Shown one piece after another: positions 52,128 to 61,246 of a stretch of DNA of 64,000 nucleotides. Each line of letters begins with the position of its first letter. Position 1 is the first letter of the stretch. Below the pieces are notes generated by a model. That model did no database searches, was not told the origin of the DNA, and saw only the letters and a program-made list of their open reading frames with translations. The stretch is from Chryseobacterium taeanense (GTDB lineage Bacteria; Bacteroidota; Bacteroidia; Flavobacteriales; Weeksellaceae): the NCBI RefSeq assembly GCF_900099685.1, contig NZ_FNDW01000003.1:62001-126000 (forward strand), written 5' to 3'. Both the position numbers and the translations under genes were made by a program.

Positions 52128-54788
52128 TTAATCTGCTAAATTCGGCGACAGCCATTTTCTCGCTTCCTGCAAAGAAATTCCTCTTCTTATGGAATAATCT
52201 TTCAATTGGTCTTCTGCAATTTTTCCTAGGCCAAAATATTTTGCATGCGGACTTCCGAAATAATATCCGGAAACGGAAGCCGTCGGAAACATCGCTAAAT
52301 TTTCAGTCAAATACACTCCTATATTTTCTTTCACTTTCAGCAAATCCCAAATGGCGTGCTTTTCCAGATGATCTGGACAGGCAGGGTATCCCGGAGCCGG
52401 ACGAATACCTTTGTATTTTTCTGCAATTAATTCTTCGTTGGTTAAATTTTCCTGATTAGCGTAACCCCAATATTCGGTTCTTACTTTTTTATGCAAAAAT
52501 TCGGCGTAGGCTTCTGCAAAACGATCTGCCAAAGCTTTTACCATGATCGCATTATAATCGTCGTTTGCTTTTTCATATTCGGCTGCCAGTTCATCTGTTC
52601 CAAAACCTGTCGTTACACAAAAAGCGCCCATATAATCGGTTTTTCCTGAACTTTGAGGCGCAATAAAATCACTTAAAGCCAAGTAATCCTTTCCTTTTGA
52701 ACGTTGAGCCTGCTGTCTTAATGTCAGAAATTTCACTTTCTGTTCATTATCTTCATCAAAAATTAAAATGTCATCCTTATCAGTAGAATTGGCTTTAAAA
52801 ATTCCGAAAATAGCTTTTGCAGTCAGTAATTTTTCATCCAGAATTCTCTTTAAAATAACCTGAGCATCTTTAAATAATTCTTTAGCCTGAGCTCCAACAA
52901 CCTCATCTTCTAAAATGTTTGGGTATTTTCCGTGAAGATCCCAACTTCTGAAAAACGGAGACCAGTCGATGAAAGGCAGCAATTCTCTTAAATCCTGGTT
53001 TTCAACAACCGTAATTCCTAATTGATTTGGGATAAAGATTTCTTCATTTTGCCAGTCAATTTTAAATTTATTTTGTCGGGCTTCTTCAATAGAAACATAA
53101 TCCTTCTCCACCTGCCGGTTCAGGAATTTTTCCCGGAATTCTGAATAATCATTTTTTAAATCTGCAACATATTCTTTATTCCGATCACCCAGCAATGAAC
53201 TTACCACGTTTACCGCTCTGGAAGCATCATTTACATGAACGACTGCGTTTTTATATTTTAAATCTATTTTAACGGCAGTATGTGCTTTTGAAGTTGTCGC
53301 ACCGCCGATCAGTAAAGGAAAATTTAAATTTTGTCTTTCCAGTTCCTGAGCGATGTACACCATTTCATCCAGACTTGGCGTAATCAATCCGCTCAGTCCG
53401 ATAACATCTACCTTTTCTTCAATAGCAGTCTGAATAATTTTTTCGGCCGGAACCATTACTCCCAAATCGACGATTTCGTAATTGTTACAACCCAACACTA
53501 CGCTCACAATATTTTTACCAATATCATGAACATCACCTTTTACGGTTGCCATCAGAATTTTTCCGTTGGCAGGTTTTGAGCCGTCTTTTTCAGCTTCGAT
53601 ATAGGGTTGTAGATAAGCCACCGCTTTTTTCATTACCCTTGCCGATTTTACAACCTGTGGTAAAAACATTTTTCCACTTCCGAATAGATCTCCGACAACG
53701 CCCATTCCGGTCATCAGATTAATCTCGATCACATGAAGTGGTTTTTCTGCCTGTAGCCTTGCTTCCTCAACGTCTTCTTCAATAAAACGGTCGATTCCTT
53801 TAACCAAAGCATGAGTAATTCTTTCTTGTAAAGGATAATTTCGCCATTCTAAATCTTCAACTTTTTCTTTTTTAACCGATTTATGCTTTTCGGAATAATC
53901 TAAAAGTCGTTCTGTGGCATCTTCTCTTTTGTCGAGAATTACATCTTCAACAAGCTCAAGGAGTTCTTTATTAATTTCATCATAAACTTCCAGCATCGCA
54001 GGATTCACGATTCCCATATTCATTCCCGCCTGAATGGCGTGATACAGGAAAACAGAATGCATTGCCTCTCTAACCGTATCATTTCCTCTGAATGAAAAGG
54101 AAACATTGGAAACACCTCCACTTACTGATGCATATGGAAGATTTTGCCTTACCCATCTGGTTGCCTCGATGAAATCGATGGCATTTCGGCGGTGTTCATC
54201 CATTCCCGTTGCAACCGGGAAAATATTCAAATCGAAAATAATATCTTCTGCAAGAAAGTTTAAACGATTCACTAAAATATCGTAAGATCGTTTTGAAATT
54301 TCAATTCTGCGTTCATAAGTATCAGCCTGTCCTACTTCATCAAATGCCATTACAATTACGGCAGCTCCATATCTTTTAATGGCTTTGGCCTGTCTGATAA
54401 ATTCTTCTTCACCACCTTTTAAGCTGATCGAATTTACTACACATTTACCCTGAGCAACCTGCAATCCGGCTTCCAGAATTTCCCATTTTGAAGAGTCAAC
54501 CATCAGAGGGATTCTTGCGATATCTGGCTCAGAAGCTATCAAATTTAAAAATTTGATCATGGAAGCTTTACCGTCAATCAATCCATCATCGAAATTGACA
54601 TCCAGAATTTGCGCGCCGCCTTCAACCTGATGACGGGCTATATCCAGTGCTTCTGCAAATTTTTCTTCTTTTATTAATCTTAAAAATTTCTTTGAACCGG
54701 CAACATTGGTTCTTTCACCAACGTTGATAAAGTTACTTTCCGGCGTAATAATCAGTGGCTCAAGCCCTGATAATCTTAAATATTTCAT
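52128..54788 (-). CDS. metH: Cobalamin-dependent methionine synthase, C-terminal half (folate, B12 and activation domains)
   Basis: 886 residues from the ATG at 54786-54788 (the frame also opens with a TTG three bases upstream). Domains in order: pterin-binding barrel ([14 protein letters not shown]; about 20-280), helical B12 cap, cobalamin-binding domain with [11 protein letters not shown] (DxHxxG, the lower cobalt ligand His), and the SAM-binding reactivation domain ([12 protein letters not shown] near the C-terminus). The homocysteine domain is absent and is supplied by the separate gene at 55968-56978. The two would form the full enzyme together. Confidence 0.95.
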   Translation of the reverse strand: MKYLRLSGLEPLIITPESNFINVGERTNVAGSKKFLRLIKEEKFAEALDIARHQVEGGAQILDVNFDDGLIDGKASMIKFLNLIASEPDIARIPLMVDSSKWEILEAGLQVAQGKCVVNSISLKGGEEEFIRQAKAIKRYGAAVIVMAFDEVGQADTYERRIEISKRSYDILVNRLNFLAEDIIFDLNIFPVATGMDEHRRNAIDFIEATRWVRQNLPYASVSGGVSNVSFSFRGNDTVREAMHSVFLYHAIQAGMNMGIVNPAMLEVYDEINKELLELVEDVILDKREDATERLLDYSEKHKSVKKEKVEDLEWRNYPLQERITHALVKGIDRFIEEDVEEARLQAEKPLHVIEINLMTGMGVVGDLFGSGKMFLPQVVKSARVMKKAVAYLQPYIEAEKDGSKPANGKILMATVKGDVHDIGKNIVSVVLGCNNYEIVDLGVMVPAEKIIQTAIEEKVDVIGLSGLITPSLDEMVYIAQELERQNLNFPLLIGGATTSKAHTAVKIDLKYKNAVVHVNDASRAVNVVSSLLGDRNKEYVADLKNDYSEFREKFLNRQVEKDYVSIEEARQNKFKIDWQNEEIFIPNQLGITVVENQDLRELLPFIDWSPFFRSWDLHGKYPNILEDEVVGAQAKELFKDAQVILKRILDEKLLTAKAIFGIFKANSTDKDDILIFDEDNEQKVKFLTLRQQAQRSKGKDYLALSDFIAPQSSGKTDYMGAFCVTTGFGTDELAAEYEKANDDYNAIMVKALADRFAEAYAEFLHKKVRTEYWGYANQENLTNEELIAEKYKGIRPAPGYPACPDHLEKHAIWDLLKVKENIGVYLTENLAMFPTASVSGYYFGSPHAKYFGLGKIAEDQLKDYSIRRGISLQEARKWLSPNLAD

Positions 54789-54792
54789 CAAT

Positions 54793-55884
54793 TTATTCTT
54801 CTAAAATAAAATATGCGTTATTCGCATTTTGCTTCAGCAAATCCACATGTTTGCCTAAAGCTGTCGTAATTGGAAATCGTTTGTACGCTAATCCATGCTC
54901 TTTCGCGAACGATGCGATTTCCTCTGTAATTTCATTATAATAGGCGTAACTGTAATTCGGAAAAAGGTGATGTGCCACATGAAAGTTGAAATTTCCCAAT
55001 ACATTTCGTACAAACCAGTTGTTTTCTTTTAAATCGTTGGTCACTTCAAACTGATGGTTAAGCCAACTGAAAGGCAGTCCGTTTTTCTCATCCAATTTTG
55101 GAAAAGCATTGTCAGGAAGCGGATGTAACGGCAGTAGCACGAATAGTGCAAAAATACTCGCCGCAATTACCTGCAAAAACCAGGCTCCCAATGCAAGACT
55201 TATAGAAACTTTAAAAAACAAAACAGGAACAGCAATCTGGTAGAAAAAATAGAACAGTTTATACGCAACCATTTTAATTTTTTCTTTCATCGGTATTGCT
55301 CCCTGGGTTTTAAGAATTACCCGGTTGTTGTCAAAAAAATCTCTGAAATCACGGATAAACATCCAATTAAATAGATACAACGGATACACCAAAAAGAAAA
55401 ACCTGTGCTGATATCGTTGAATTCCTTTAGCTTTAATCCAAGGAATAATCAATAAAAGACCACTCTGTTCGATATCGGTGTCCCAACCGTCAACATTTGG
55501 ATAGGCATGATGGCTTGCAATATGCCTTTTTTTCCAGATATAGGAATTGGCACCTACAAAATCAAAGATCTGCAATACCATACCATTCATTTTTTTGCTT
55601 TTAAAAATATTGTTGTGAGCCGCTTCATGAATTAGATTTAGATAAATCAACACCAAAGAAATACCCATCAAAACGAAACTTAAAATATAAATCCAAGGCT
55701 TGCCTGCATTAAAAAGTGCAAACACATACAAACCAACATAAAGCAAAGGCAGAATAACGGCTTTGATCTGGATGTAAATATCCCGGTTTTCAGGAATTGC
55801 TTCTACTCGTTGGTTCACTTTCTTTCTTAATTCATTAAACAACTTGGCATCATTAGAATCTTTTAAATAAACAGGCTTTTCCAT
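54793..55884 (-). CDS. Fatty-acid desaturase
   Basis: 363 residues from the ATG at 55882-55884; this start begins [15 protein letters not shown], and the longer frame adds 15 unrelated residues. Membrane-bound di-iron desaturase with three histidine boxes, [15 protein letters not shown] and HVAHH, between about four membrane helices. It introduces a double bond in an acyl chain in the inner membrane. It sits between the two halves of metH on the same strand, 4 bases before metH-C. No direct metabolic link to methionine is evident. Confidence 0.92.
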   Translation of the reverse strand: MEKPVYLKDSNDAKLFNELRKKVNQRVEAIPENRDIYIQIKAVILPLLYVGLYVFALFNAGKPWIYILSFVLMGISLVLIYLNLIHEAAHNNIFKSKKMNGMVLQIFDFVGANSYIWKKRHIASHHAYPNVDGWDTDIEQSGLLLIIPWIKAKGIQRYQHRFFFLVYPLYLFNWMFIRDFRDFFDNNRVILKTQGAIPMKEKIKMVAYKLFYFFYQIAVPVLFFKVSISLALGAWFLQVIAASIFALFVLLPLHPLPDNAFPKLDEKNGLPFSWLNHQFEVTNDLKENNWFVRNVLGNFNFHVAHHLFPNYSYAYYNEITEEIASFAKEHGLAYKRFPITTALGKHVDLLKQNANNAYFILEE

Positions 55885-55967
55885 TATATTTAATTTTGTG
55901 TGATAATTAAAGATAATATTAAAAACCATTCCTTTTATTAAGGATTTAATTAAAAAATTCTATTAAT

Positions 55968-56978
55968 TCAAACAAATTTCTTCAATTTTCTTGGCGAGTA
56001 TTGTGCTGCCAGATCTGCAATAGCTTTAATATGTTCCGGTGTCGTTCCACAACAACCTCCGATAATATTAATCAGTCCTTTTTCCGTATATTCTTTGATC
56101 TGACTCGCCATATCTTCAGGCGTTTCATCGTACTTACCGAAAGCATTTGGCAAGCCTGCATTCGGATACGCTGAAACATAAAACTCTGAATTATGAGCTA
56201 ATGTCTCCAGATACGGTGTTAATTGGTTTGCTCCCAGCGCGCAATTAAAACCAACACTCAAAAGATTCAGGTGCGAAACGGAAATTAAAAATGCTTCTGC
56301 GGTTTGTCCGCTCAATGTTCTTCCTGAAGCATCGGTAATTGTTCCGGAAACCATAATGGGAATTTTCATTCCTCTTTCATCCTGAATTTCATCGATTGCG
56401 AAAAGGGCGGCTTTCGCATTTAAAGTATCAAAAATCGTTTCTACTAAGAGAATATCCGAACCGCCGTCTAATAAAGCTTCGCACTGCTGTTTGTAAGCAA
56501 TTCTCAATTCTTCAAATGTAATTGCTCTGTAACCCGGATCATTCACATCAGGGCTCAAACTTGCTGTTCGGTTGGTCGGACCGATGGATCCTGCAACAAA
56601 TCTTGGTTTATCAGGATTTTGGACAGTAAATTCGTCACAGACTTTTCTTGCTATTTTTGCAGATTCATAGTTCAACTCATACACCAGATCTTCCATGTGA
56701 TAATCTGCCATAGCGATTGTTGTACCCGAAAACGTGTTTGTTTCTATAATATCTGCTCCTGCTTCAAGATATTTTTTATGAACTTCTTCAATCGCCTGTG
56801 GTTGTGTAAGGGAAAGCAAATCATTGTTTCCTTTTACCGGATGTTCCCAATCTTTAAAACGCTCTCCGCGATAATCTTCTTCTTCAAATTTATACCGCTG
56901 AAGCATCGTTCCCATCGCTCCGTCCAGTATTAAAATTCTCTCGGATAGTGCTTTGTATAATTGTTCTGAATTTTTCAT
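55968..56978 (-). CDS. metH: Methionine synthase N-terminal half (homocysteine-binding domain)
   Basis: 336 residues. Homocysteine S-methyltransferase barrel with zinc ligands: SVGFNCALG and [11 protein letters not shown]. It starts with [24 protein letters not shown], the family hallmark (described in part). On its own it corresponds to the first domain of full-length MetH; the other domains are encoded at 52128-54788. An 83-nt structured element lies 64 bases upstream of the ATG. Confidence 0.93.
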   Translation of the reverse strand: MKNSEQLYKALSERILILDGAMGTMLQRYKFEEEDYRGERFKDWEHPVKGNNDLLSLTQPQAIEEVHKKYLEAGADIIETNTFSGTTIAMADYHMEDLVYELNYESAKIARKVCDEFTVQNPDKPRFVAGSIGPTNRTASLSPDVNDPGYRAITFEELRIAYKQQCEALLDGGSDILLVETIFDTLNAKAALFAIDEIQDERGMKIPIMVSGTITDASGRTLSGQTAEAFLISVSHLNLLSVGFNCALGANQLTPYLETLAHNSEFYVSAYPNAGLPNAFGKYDETPEDMASQIKEYTEKGLINIIGGCCGTTPEHIKAIADLAAQYSPRKLKKFV

Positions 56979-57041
56979 TTTTTAATTATTTAAATTTTCC
57001 GAATTACATTCGAATTTTCCAAATTTATGTGGTCAATCTTT

Positions 57042-57124
57042 GCAGCCCGACTTGAGCGGAAATCCTTTTTGTGAGGCTAAAAGCACTGGCAAAAAGATTG
57101 GGAGCGGAAGGCGGATAAAGCTGC
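57042..57124. ncRNA. 83-nt structured intergenic element
   Basis: Ends GCAGC (57042-57046) and GCTGC (57120-57124) pair; an inner 9-bp stem joins 57062-57071 (one bulged C) to 57090-57098; GAGCGGAA occurs twice, at 57054-57061 and 57102-57109. The G+C content is clearly above the flanks. I recall near-identical intergenic sequences in other flavobacteria, which would suggest a conserved RNA or repeat family, but I cannot verify this. It lies in the 156-base gap between the trans-sulfuration gene and metH-N. Confidence 0.5.
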
Positions 57125-57134
57125 CCAAAAAATT

Positions 57135-58295
57135 TTAATCCAATGCCTGTTTCAAATCTGCAATAATATCATCCACATTTTCCAGACCCACAGAGCACCG
57201 AACCAGACCTGCCGTAATTCCTACTTCGTTCCTTTCTTCGTCCGTTAATTTAGAATGCGTTGTAGAAGCCGGGTGAGTAACAATTGTTCTTGTATCTCCA
57301 AGGTTTGCGGAAAGTGAACACATTTTAATATTATTTAAAAAGTTTCTACCACCTTCAATTCCTCCTTTAATTTCAAATGCCACAATGTTTCCCCCTAATT
57401 TCATTTGCTTTTTGGCAATTTCATAACCCGGATGAGATTTCAGAAAAGGATATTTCACCAATTCTACATTTGGGTGACTTTCTAAAAACTCAGCCACTTT
57501 CAATGCATTTTCACAATGCTTTTCAACACGGATGGCTAACGTTTCCAGACTTTTCGATAAAACCCATGCATTAAAAGGTGACATTGCAGGACCTGTATTC
57601 CTTGCGAAAAGATAAATTTCACGAATCAAATCTTCTCTGCCGACAGCTACTCCTCCTAAAACACGCCCCTGACCATCGATTAATTTTGTAGCGGAGTGCA
57701 CCACGATATCTGCTCCGTATTTTATAGGCTGCTGCAAATACGGTGTTGCAAAACAGTTATCAACAATAAAAATTAAATTATGCTTCTTTGCAATTTTTCC
57801 GAAAAATTCCAAATCCAATACTTCAATCGCAGGATTGGTGGGTGTTTCTAAGTATAAAATTTTTGTGTTTGGTTGAATGTATTTTTCTATATTTTCAGCA
57901 TCTTCTGCTTTGAAATAAGTTGTTTCAATATTCCATTTGGGGAAATATTTTGTGAACAAAGTGTGCGTAGATCCGAAAACTGACTGACAACTTACGATAT
58001 GGTCGCCCGCATTTAACAAAGTCGCAAACGTTGAATAAATCGCTGCCATTCCCGTTGCAAAAGCATATCCAGCTTCTGCACCTTCCATTTTGACAATTTT
58101 ATCGGTAAATTCCGTTACATTTGGGTTTGAAAAACGGCTGTACAAGTTTTTTGATTTTTCTTCCGCAAAACTTGCCCTCATATCTTCCGCATCTTCAAAA
58201 ACAAAGCTTGAAGTAAGAAAAAGCGGCGTTGAATGCTCATCAAACTGAGTTCTCTCTGTCTGGGTTCTTATGGCAATGGTTTCAAAATTTTCCAT
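57135..58295 (-). CDS. PLP-dependent trans-sulfuration enzyme (O-acylhomoserine sulfhydrylase/MetZ type)
   Basis: 386 residues from the ATG at 58293-58295 (MENFETIAIRTQ); the longer frame adds 18 residues from a repeat region. Cys/Met-metabolism PLP fold: YSRFSNPNV, the GMAAI loop, YLETPTNP, DNCFATP, and the PLP lysine in HSATKLIDGQG. The neighbouring metX-like and metH genes fit direct sulfhydrylation of O-acylhomoserine to homocysteine, though cystathionine gamma-synthase is hard to exclude from sequence. Confidence 0.9.
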   Translation of the reverse strand: MENFETIAIRTQTERTQFDEHSTPLFLTSSFVFEDAEDMRASFAEEKSKNLYSRFSNPNVTEFTDKIVKMEGAEAGYAFATGMAAIYSTFATLLNAGDHIVSCQSVFGSTHTLFTKYFPKWNIETTYFKAEDAENIEKYIQPNTKILYLETPTNPAIEVLDLEFFGKIAKKHNLIFIVDNCFATPYLQQPIKYGADIVVHSATKLIDGQGRVLGGVAVGREDLIREIYLFARNTGPAMSPFNAWVLSKSLETLAIRVEKHCENALKVAEFLESHPNVELVKYPFLKSHPGYEIAKKQMKLGGNIVAFEIKGGIEGGRNFLNNIKMCSLSANLGDTRTIVTHPASTTHSKLTDEERNEVGITAGLVRCSVGLENVDDIIADLKQALD

Positions 58296-58308
58296 ATAAA
58301 TTAATTTA

Positions 58309-58408
58309 TCAATGTAGCTGTGTAACAATGCAACAATGAGATTCTTCACTTCGTTCAGAATGACAGGGTTAAATATTGATAAACTGCTACAGTGTTATAT
58401 TGTTACAT
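58309..58408. repeat. Intergenic repeat with GATTCTTC...CAGAATGACA core, copy 2
   Basis: Core at about 58339-58366 (GAGATTCTTC...TTCAGAATGACA) between TGTAACAATG-type arms that are partial inverted complements. Closely resembles the element in the paaA-paaB gap (1021-1120). It fills the gap between the trans-sulfuration gene and the homoserine dehydrogenase gene. Confidence 0.65.
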
Positions 58409-58411
58409 TAA

Positions 58412-59950
58412 TTACTTTGTTTCACTTACTCTTAAAATGTCCCCGAAAACGCCTCTTGCGGTAACCTTAGCTCCGGCTCCGGCTCCCATGATGACAATTG
58501 GGTTTTCACCGTAACTTTCTGTGTATATTTCAAAGATTGAATCGGAACCTTTTAATTGCCCTAAAGCGGAAGTTGCAGGAACAGAAATTAATTTTACATC
58601 AAGTTCGCCTTTTTCTTTCTGTAAGTCTCCATGAAGATCTCCCACATATCTCAACACATGGCCGGACTCTTGATTCTCTTTTATTTTTTGATACTCTTCA
58701 TCCAGCTCGTCCAGTCTTGAAAGGAATTCTGATTTTGATACCGAAAGTAGATTTTCCGGAACCAGATTCTGAATATTGATATCGTCAAATTCATTAATTA
58801 AATCTAATTCTCTGGCTAAGATCAATAGCTTCCGCGCCACATCATTTCCTGACAGGTCTTCTCTTGGATCAGGCTCTGTATAACCTTTTTCCAACGCTTC
58901 ATTGATAATTGTGGAAAAATTATCATTTCTCAAAGAAAAATTATTGAAAACATAGCTCAAAGTCCCTGAGAAAACACCTTTGATTCTGGTGATGTTTTCT
59001 CCCGAAAGGTGTAGCAATTTTATGGTATCAATCAATGGCAATCCGGCACCAACGTTGGTTTCATACAGATAACGTCGGTTATTTTTGTTCAACGTATATC
59101 TTAGTTTACGGTATTCTTCAATCGGAAGTGTATTGAAAATTTTATTTGAAGAAACCAGATCGAAGCCATTTTCGGCCAATGCGTGATAGTTTTTCACAAA
59201 ATCCTTACTCGCGGTATTATCTACGACGATAAGATTTTCCAGCTGATTTTTCTTTGAAAAATTAATCAGCTCCTGAACATTAGACGGATTTTCTGAGTTT
59301 ACAATCTCATCATTCCAATTAATCCCGAAACCTTTTTTGTTGAATGCAATTTTCTTTGAATTAGCAACTGCCACGACTTTGAGGTCTATTTTTTTTCGTC
59401 TCTTAATTTCTTCTGAAGACTCTAAAACCTGTTCTATCAAAGTTTTCCCAACATTTCCATGTCCTATAATTGCAAGGTGAACCGTTTTTGGCTTTTTGGA
59501 AATTTCAGATTCGATGATATTTTTTGCTTTTTCGTCCTGAGAAGAAGTTACAACGATATTCACTCTTTTTTCTGCTGCAATCTGATTTAAAAGTAACGGG
59601 AAAACATTGTTTCTTGCCAGCTCTGCTAAGACTTTATTAAAATCTTCTGCAACAAAACCTAAAACCGACACATTATTGATGCTGTAAATCTGGGAAACCT
59701 TTCCTGATTTTCTTTCCTCTTCAAATTCATCAATCAGACAATTTACCGCCTTTTCGGAATCTGCTTCCTGAACGAGAATAGAAAGTCCGTTCTCGATTGC
59801 CTGCTGGGAAATTACTCCCACACTGATTCTTGCCAGGGTAAGCGCTTTAAAAATGCGTCCGTCAATCCCGATTTCACCTAAGAAATCTTCTCCTTCAAAT
59901 TTGATGATTGATCTGTTTTTTAAAAATTTTATTTCGTTAGCATTCTTCAT
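58412..59950 (-). CDS. Homoserine dehydrogenase with N-terminal ACT domains (no aspartate kinase domain)
   Basis: 512 residues. Residues about 1-150 form two ACT-like regulatory modules (LARISVGVISQQAIENGLSI, VSVLGFVAEDFNKVL), as found between kinase and dehydrogenase in ThrA. The NAD(P)-binding domain follows (IIGHGNVGKTLIEQ at about 163-176), then GAGLPLIDTIKLL, GVFSGTLSYVFN and EPDPREDLSGNDVARKL, the homoserine dehydrogenase signature. The aspartate kinase catalytic domain is missing. It reduces aspartate semialdehyde to homoserine at the branch to Met and Thr, probably under amino-acid feedback. Confidence 0.92.
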   Translation of the reverse strand: MKNANEIKFLKNRSIIKFEGEDFLGEIGIDGRIFKALTLARISVGVISQQAIENGLSILVQEADSEKAVNCLIDEFEEERKSGKVSQIYSINNVSVLGFVAEDFNKVLAELARNNVFPLLLNQIAAEKRVNIVVTSSQDEKAKNIIESEISKKPKTVHLAIIGHGNVGKTLIEQVLESSEEIKRRKKIDLKVVAVANSKKIAFNKKGFGINWNDEIVNSENPSNVQELINFSKKNQLENLIVVDNTASKDFVKNYHALAENGFDLVSSNKIFNTLPIEEYRKLRYTLNKNNRRYLYETNVGAGLPLIDTIKLLHLSGENITRIKGVFSGTLSYVFNNFSLRNDNFSTIINEALEKGYTEPDPREDLSGNDVARKLLILARELDLINEFDDINIQNLVPENLLSVSKSEFLSRLDELDEEYQKIKENQESGHVLRYVGDLHGDLQKEKGELDVKLISVPATSALGQLKGSDSIFEIYTESYGENPIVIMGAGAGAKVTARGVFGDILRVSETK

Positions 59951-59953
59951 CTT

Positions 59954-60892
59954 CTACAATATATTTTTAATGATAGTATTTAATTGTTCGTATTCCATTA
60001 AGAAGGCATCGTGCCCATGAATTGAGGTGATCTCGTGATAAAAAACATTTTCTTTTTTCTCTTTAAGCTTTTCATAGCAACTCCTGATTTCGGAAGCAGG
60101 AAAAAACAAATCTGTATCAACGGAGATCATGTGCATTCGGGCCTGGATTTTTTCTAAATCACTCTCATTCGCATTAATATTCATCAACAAATGGTTCATC
60201 AGCTTATAAGATTTTAAACTAAATCTTTCGTTTAATACTTTCCCATGATACATCAGCCAATCTTCTGACTCTAATCTCTTTTTTTCCTGATTATACTTGT
60301 TTTGAAACCTGGCGTTTAAAGATTCTGGTGTTCGGTAGCACAACATCGCATGAATTCTTGCCTTCTGTAATGGCTCATCATTTTGATTTAATAAAAACTT
60401 CTGAACCAGACACTGTGCATAGAGCCAGTCATGGGTTTTAAAATCACAGGCAATAGGAATGAAAATTTCGGAAAGATTTGGATTTTTAGCCAACATTTCC
60501 CAGCCTATTGCTCCTCCTAAAGAACCTCCGATAATGGCGTGTAAACTTTTAATATTTAAAATTTCAAGACCTTGCAAAAAGATATTGGCAATATCCGAAA
60601 CTGTAAAATTCTCATATTCATCAATAAAAAAATTATCATAGCCATTTCCGGGAATATTAAAACACAGAACCGTATATTTTTCGGTATTGATAACCTGATT
60701 TTCACCAATCAGCTTTTTCCACCAGCCTTTTTCTCCCGAAACATCCGAATTACCTGTCAGTGCATGATTTACTAAAATGATCGGTGCCGAAAACAGCTCT
60801 TTCCCGAAAAGCTGATAGCTCAACGGGATATGATATTCCTTGCCGGAATTTGTACGATACGAAAAATTAATATGTTTTAGTTCTGCTTTCAA
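59954..60892 (-). CDS. Homoserine O-acetyltransferase-like alpha/beta hydrolase (MetX type)
   Basis: 312 residues, shorter than classical MetX (about 350-380). TTG start at 60890-60892; no ATG fits. Alpha/beta-hydrolase triad: nucleophile Ser in IIGGSLGGA, Asp in VDTDLFFP, His in IHGHDAFL. NHALTGNSDV near the N-terminus is the oxyanion region typical of MetX. The position just below a SAM-I riboswitch and ahead of the homoserine dehydrogenase and trans-sulfuration genes supports acylation of homoserine. It lies 3 bases before the next gene. Confidence 0.87.
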   Translation of the reverse strand: MKAELKHINFSYRTNSGKEYHIPLSYQLFGKELFSAPIILVNHALTGNSDVSGEKGWWKKLIGENQVINTEKYTVLCFNIPGNGYDNFFIDEYENFTVSDIANIFLQGLEILNIKSLHAIIGGSLGGAIGWEMLAKNPNLSEIFIPIACDFKTHDWLYAQCLVQKFLLNQNDEPLQKARIHAMLCYRTPESLNARFQNKYNQEKKRLESEDWLMYHGKVLNERFSLKSYKLMNHLLMNINANESDLEKIQARMHMISVDTDLFFPASEIRSCYEKLKEKKENVFYHEITSIHGHDAFLMEYEQLNTIIKNIL

Positions 60893-60912
60893 TTCTATTT
60901 TATTAATACAAT

Positions 60913-60946
60913 TGAAAATGCCACAGGAAATGGCTGAAAGAACTTC
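60913..60946 (-). promoter_or_regulatory. Possible expression platform of the SAM riboswitch
   Basis: Between the aptamer and the TTG start, the minus strand has two short hairpins (CTGAAGTTCTTTCAG and GCCATTTCCTGTGGC) followed by ATTTTC. The lack of a long T-run leaves open whether control is by termination or by translation. Confidence 0.4.
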
Positions 60947-60951
60947 AGTAA

Positions 60952-61056
60952 GTTATCTGTCCAAAAATTACTTTGGTAGAACGTAGCACCTTCTCCGCTT
61001 TCGCGAAGGGTTGCTAAGGTTTCATAGGGTCTAATCCCTCAACCTTTCTTGATAAC
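60952..61056 (-). promoter_or_regulatory. SAM-I (S-box) riboswitch aptamer
   Basis: On the minus strand the P1 helix GTTATC (complement of 61051-61056) pairs with GATAAC (complement of 60952-60957). Between them lie the S-box landmarks in order: ATCAAGA, GAGGGAT..GACCCTATGAAACC, TTAGCAACC, a CTTCGCGAAAGCGGAG stem, and GGTGCTA. It sits 60 bases upstream of the metX-like gene. Binding of S-adenosylmethionine is expected to reduce expression of the methionine genes below. Read directly; the family match is strong. Confidence 0.93.
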
Positions 61057-61085
61057 ATTTTCAATATTTGAATGAACGAATGGTG

Positions 61086-61093
61086 CAAAGATA
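61086..61093 (-). promoter_or_regulatory. -7 promoter element of the riboswitch-controlled methionine transcript
   Basis: On the minus strand TATCTTTG (plus-strand CAAAGATA) matches TAnnTTTG and places transcription start near 61079, about 23 bases before the aptamer. Confidence 0.6.
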
Positions 61094-61246
61094 AAACTTT
61101 TATTTTAAAATTTTATAAAAATTTAATTTAATATCTCAAACATCCATCGGCAGGCAGTTTGCAGAAATACATTAAGTTTAATTCAAATTAATGAGGTTGG
61201 AATTTTTTGACAAAAAAACTACCTTCGTAATGAAAAGTGATGAGAT

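Noticed and set aside
52128..56978. metH broken by a frameshift or assembly error
   Set aside because: The break falls at a domain boundary, a complete unrelated gene lies between, and each half has its own start and stop.
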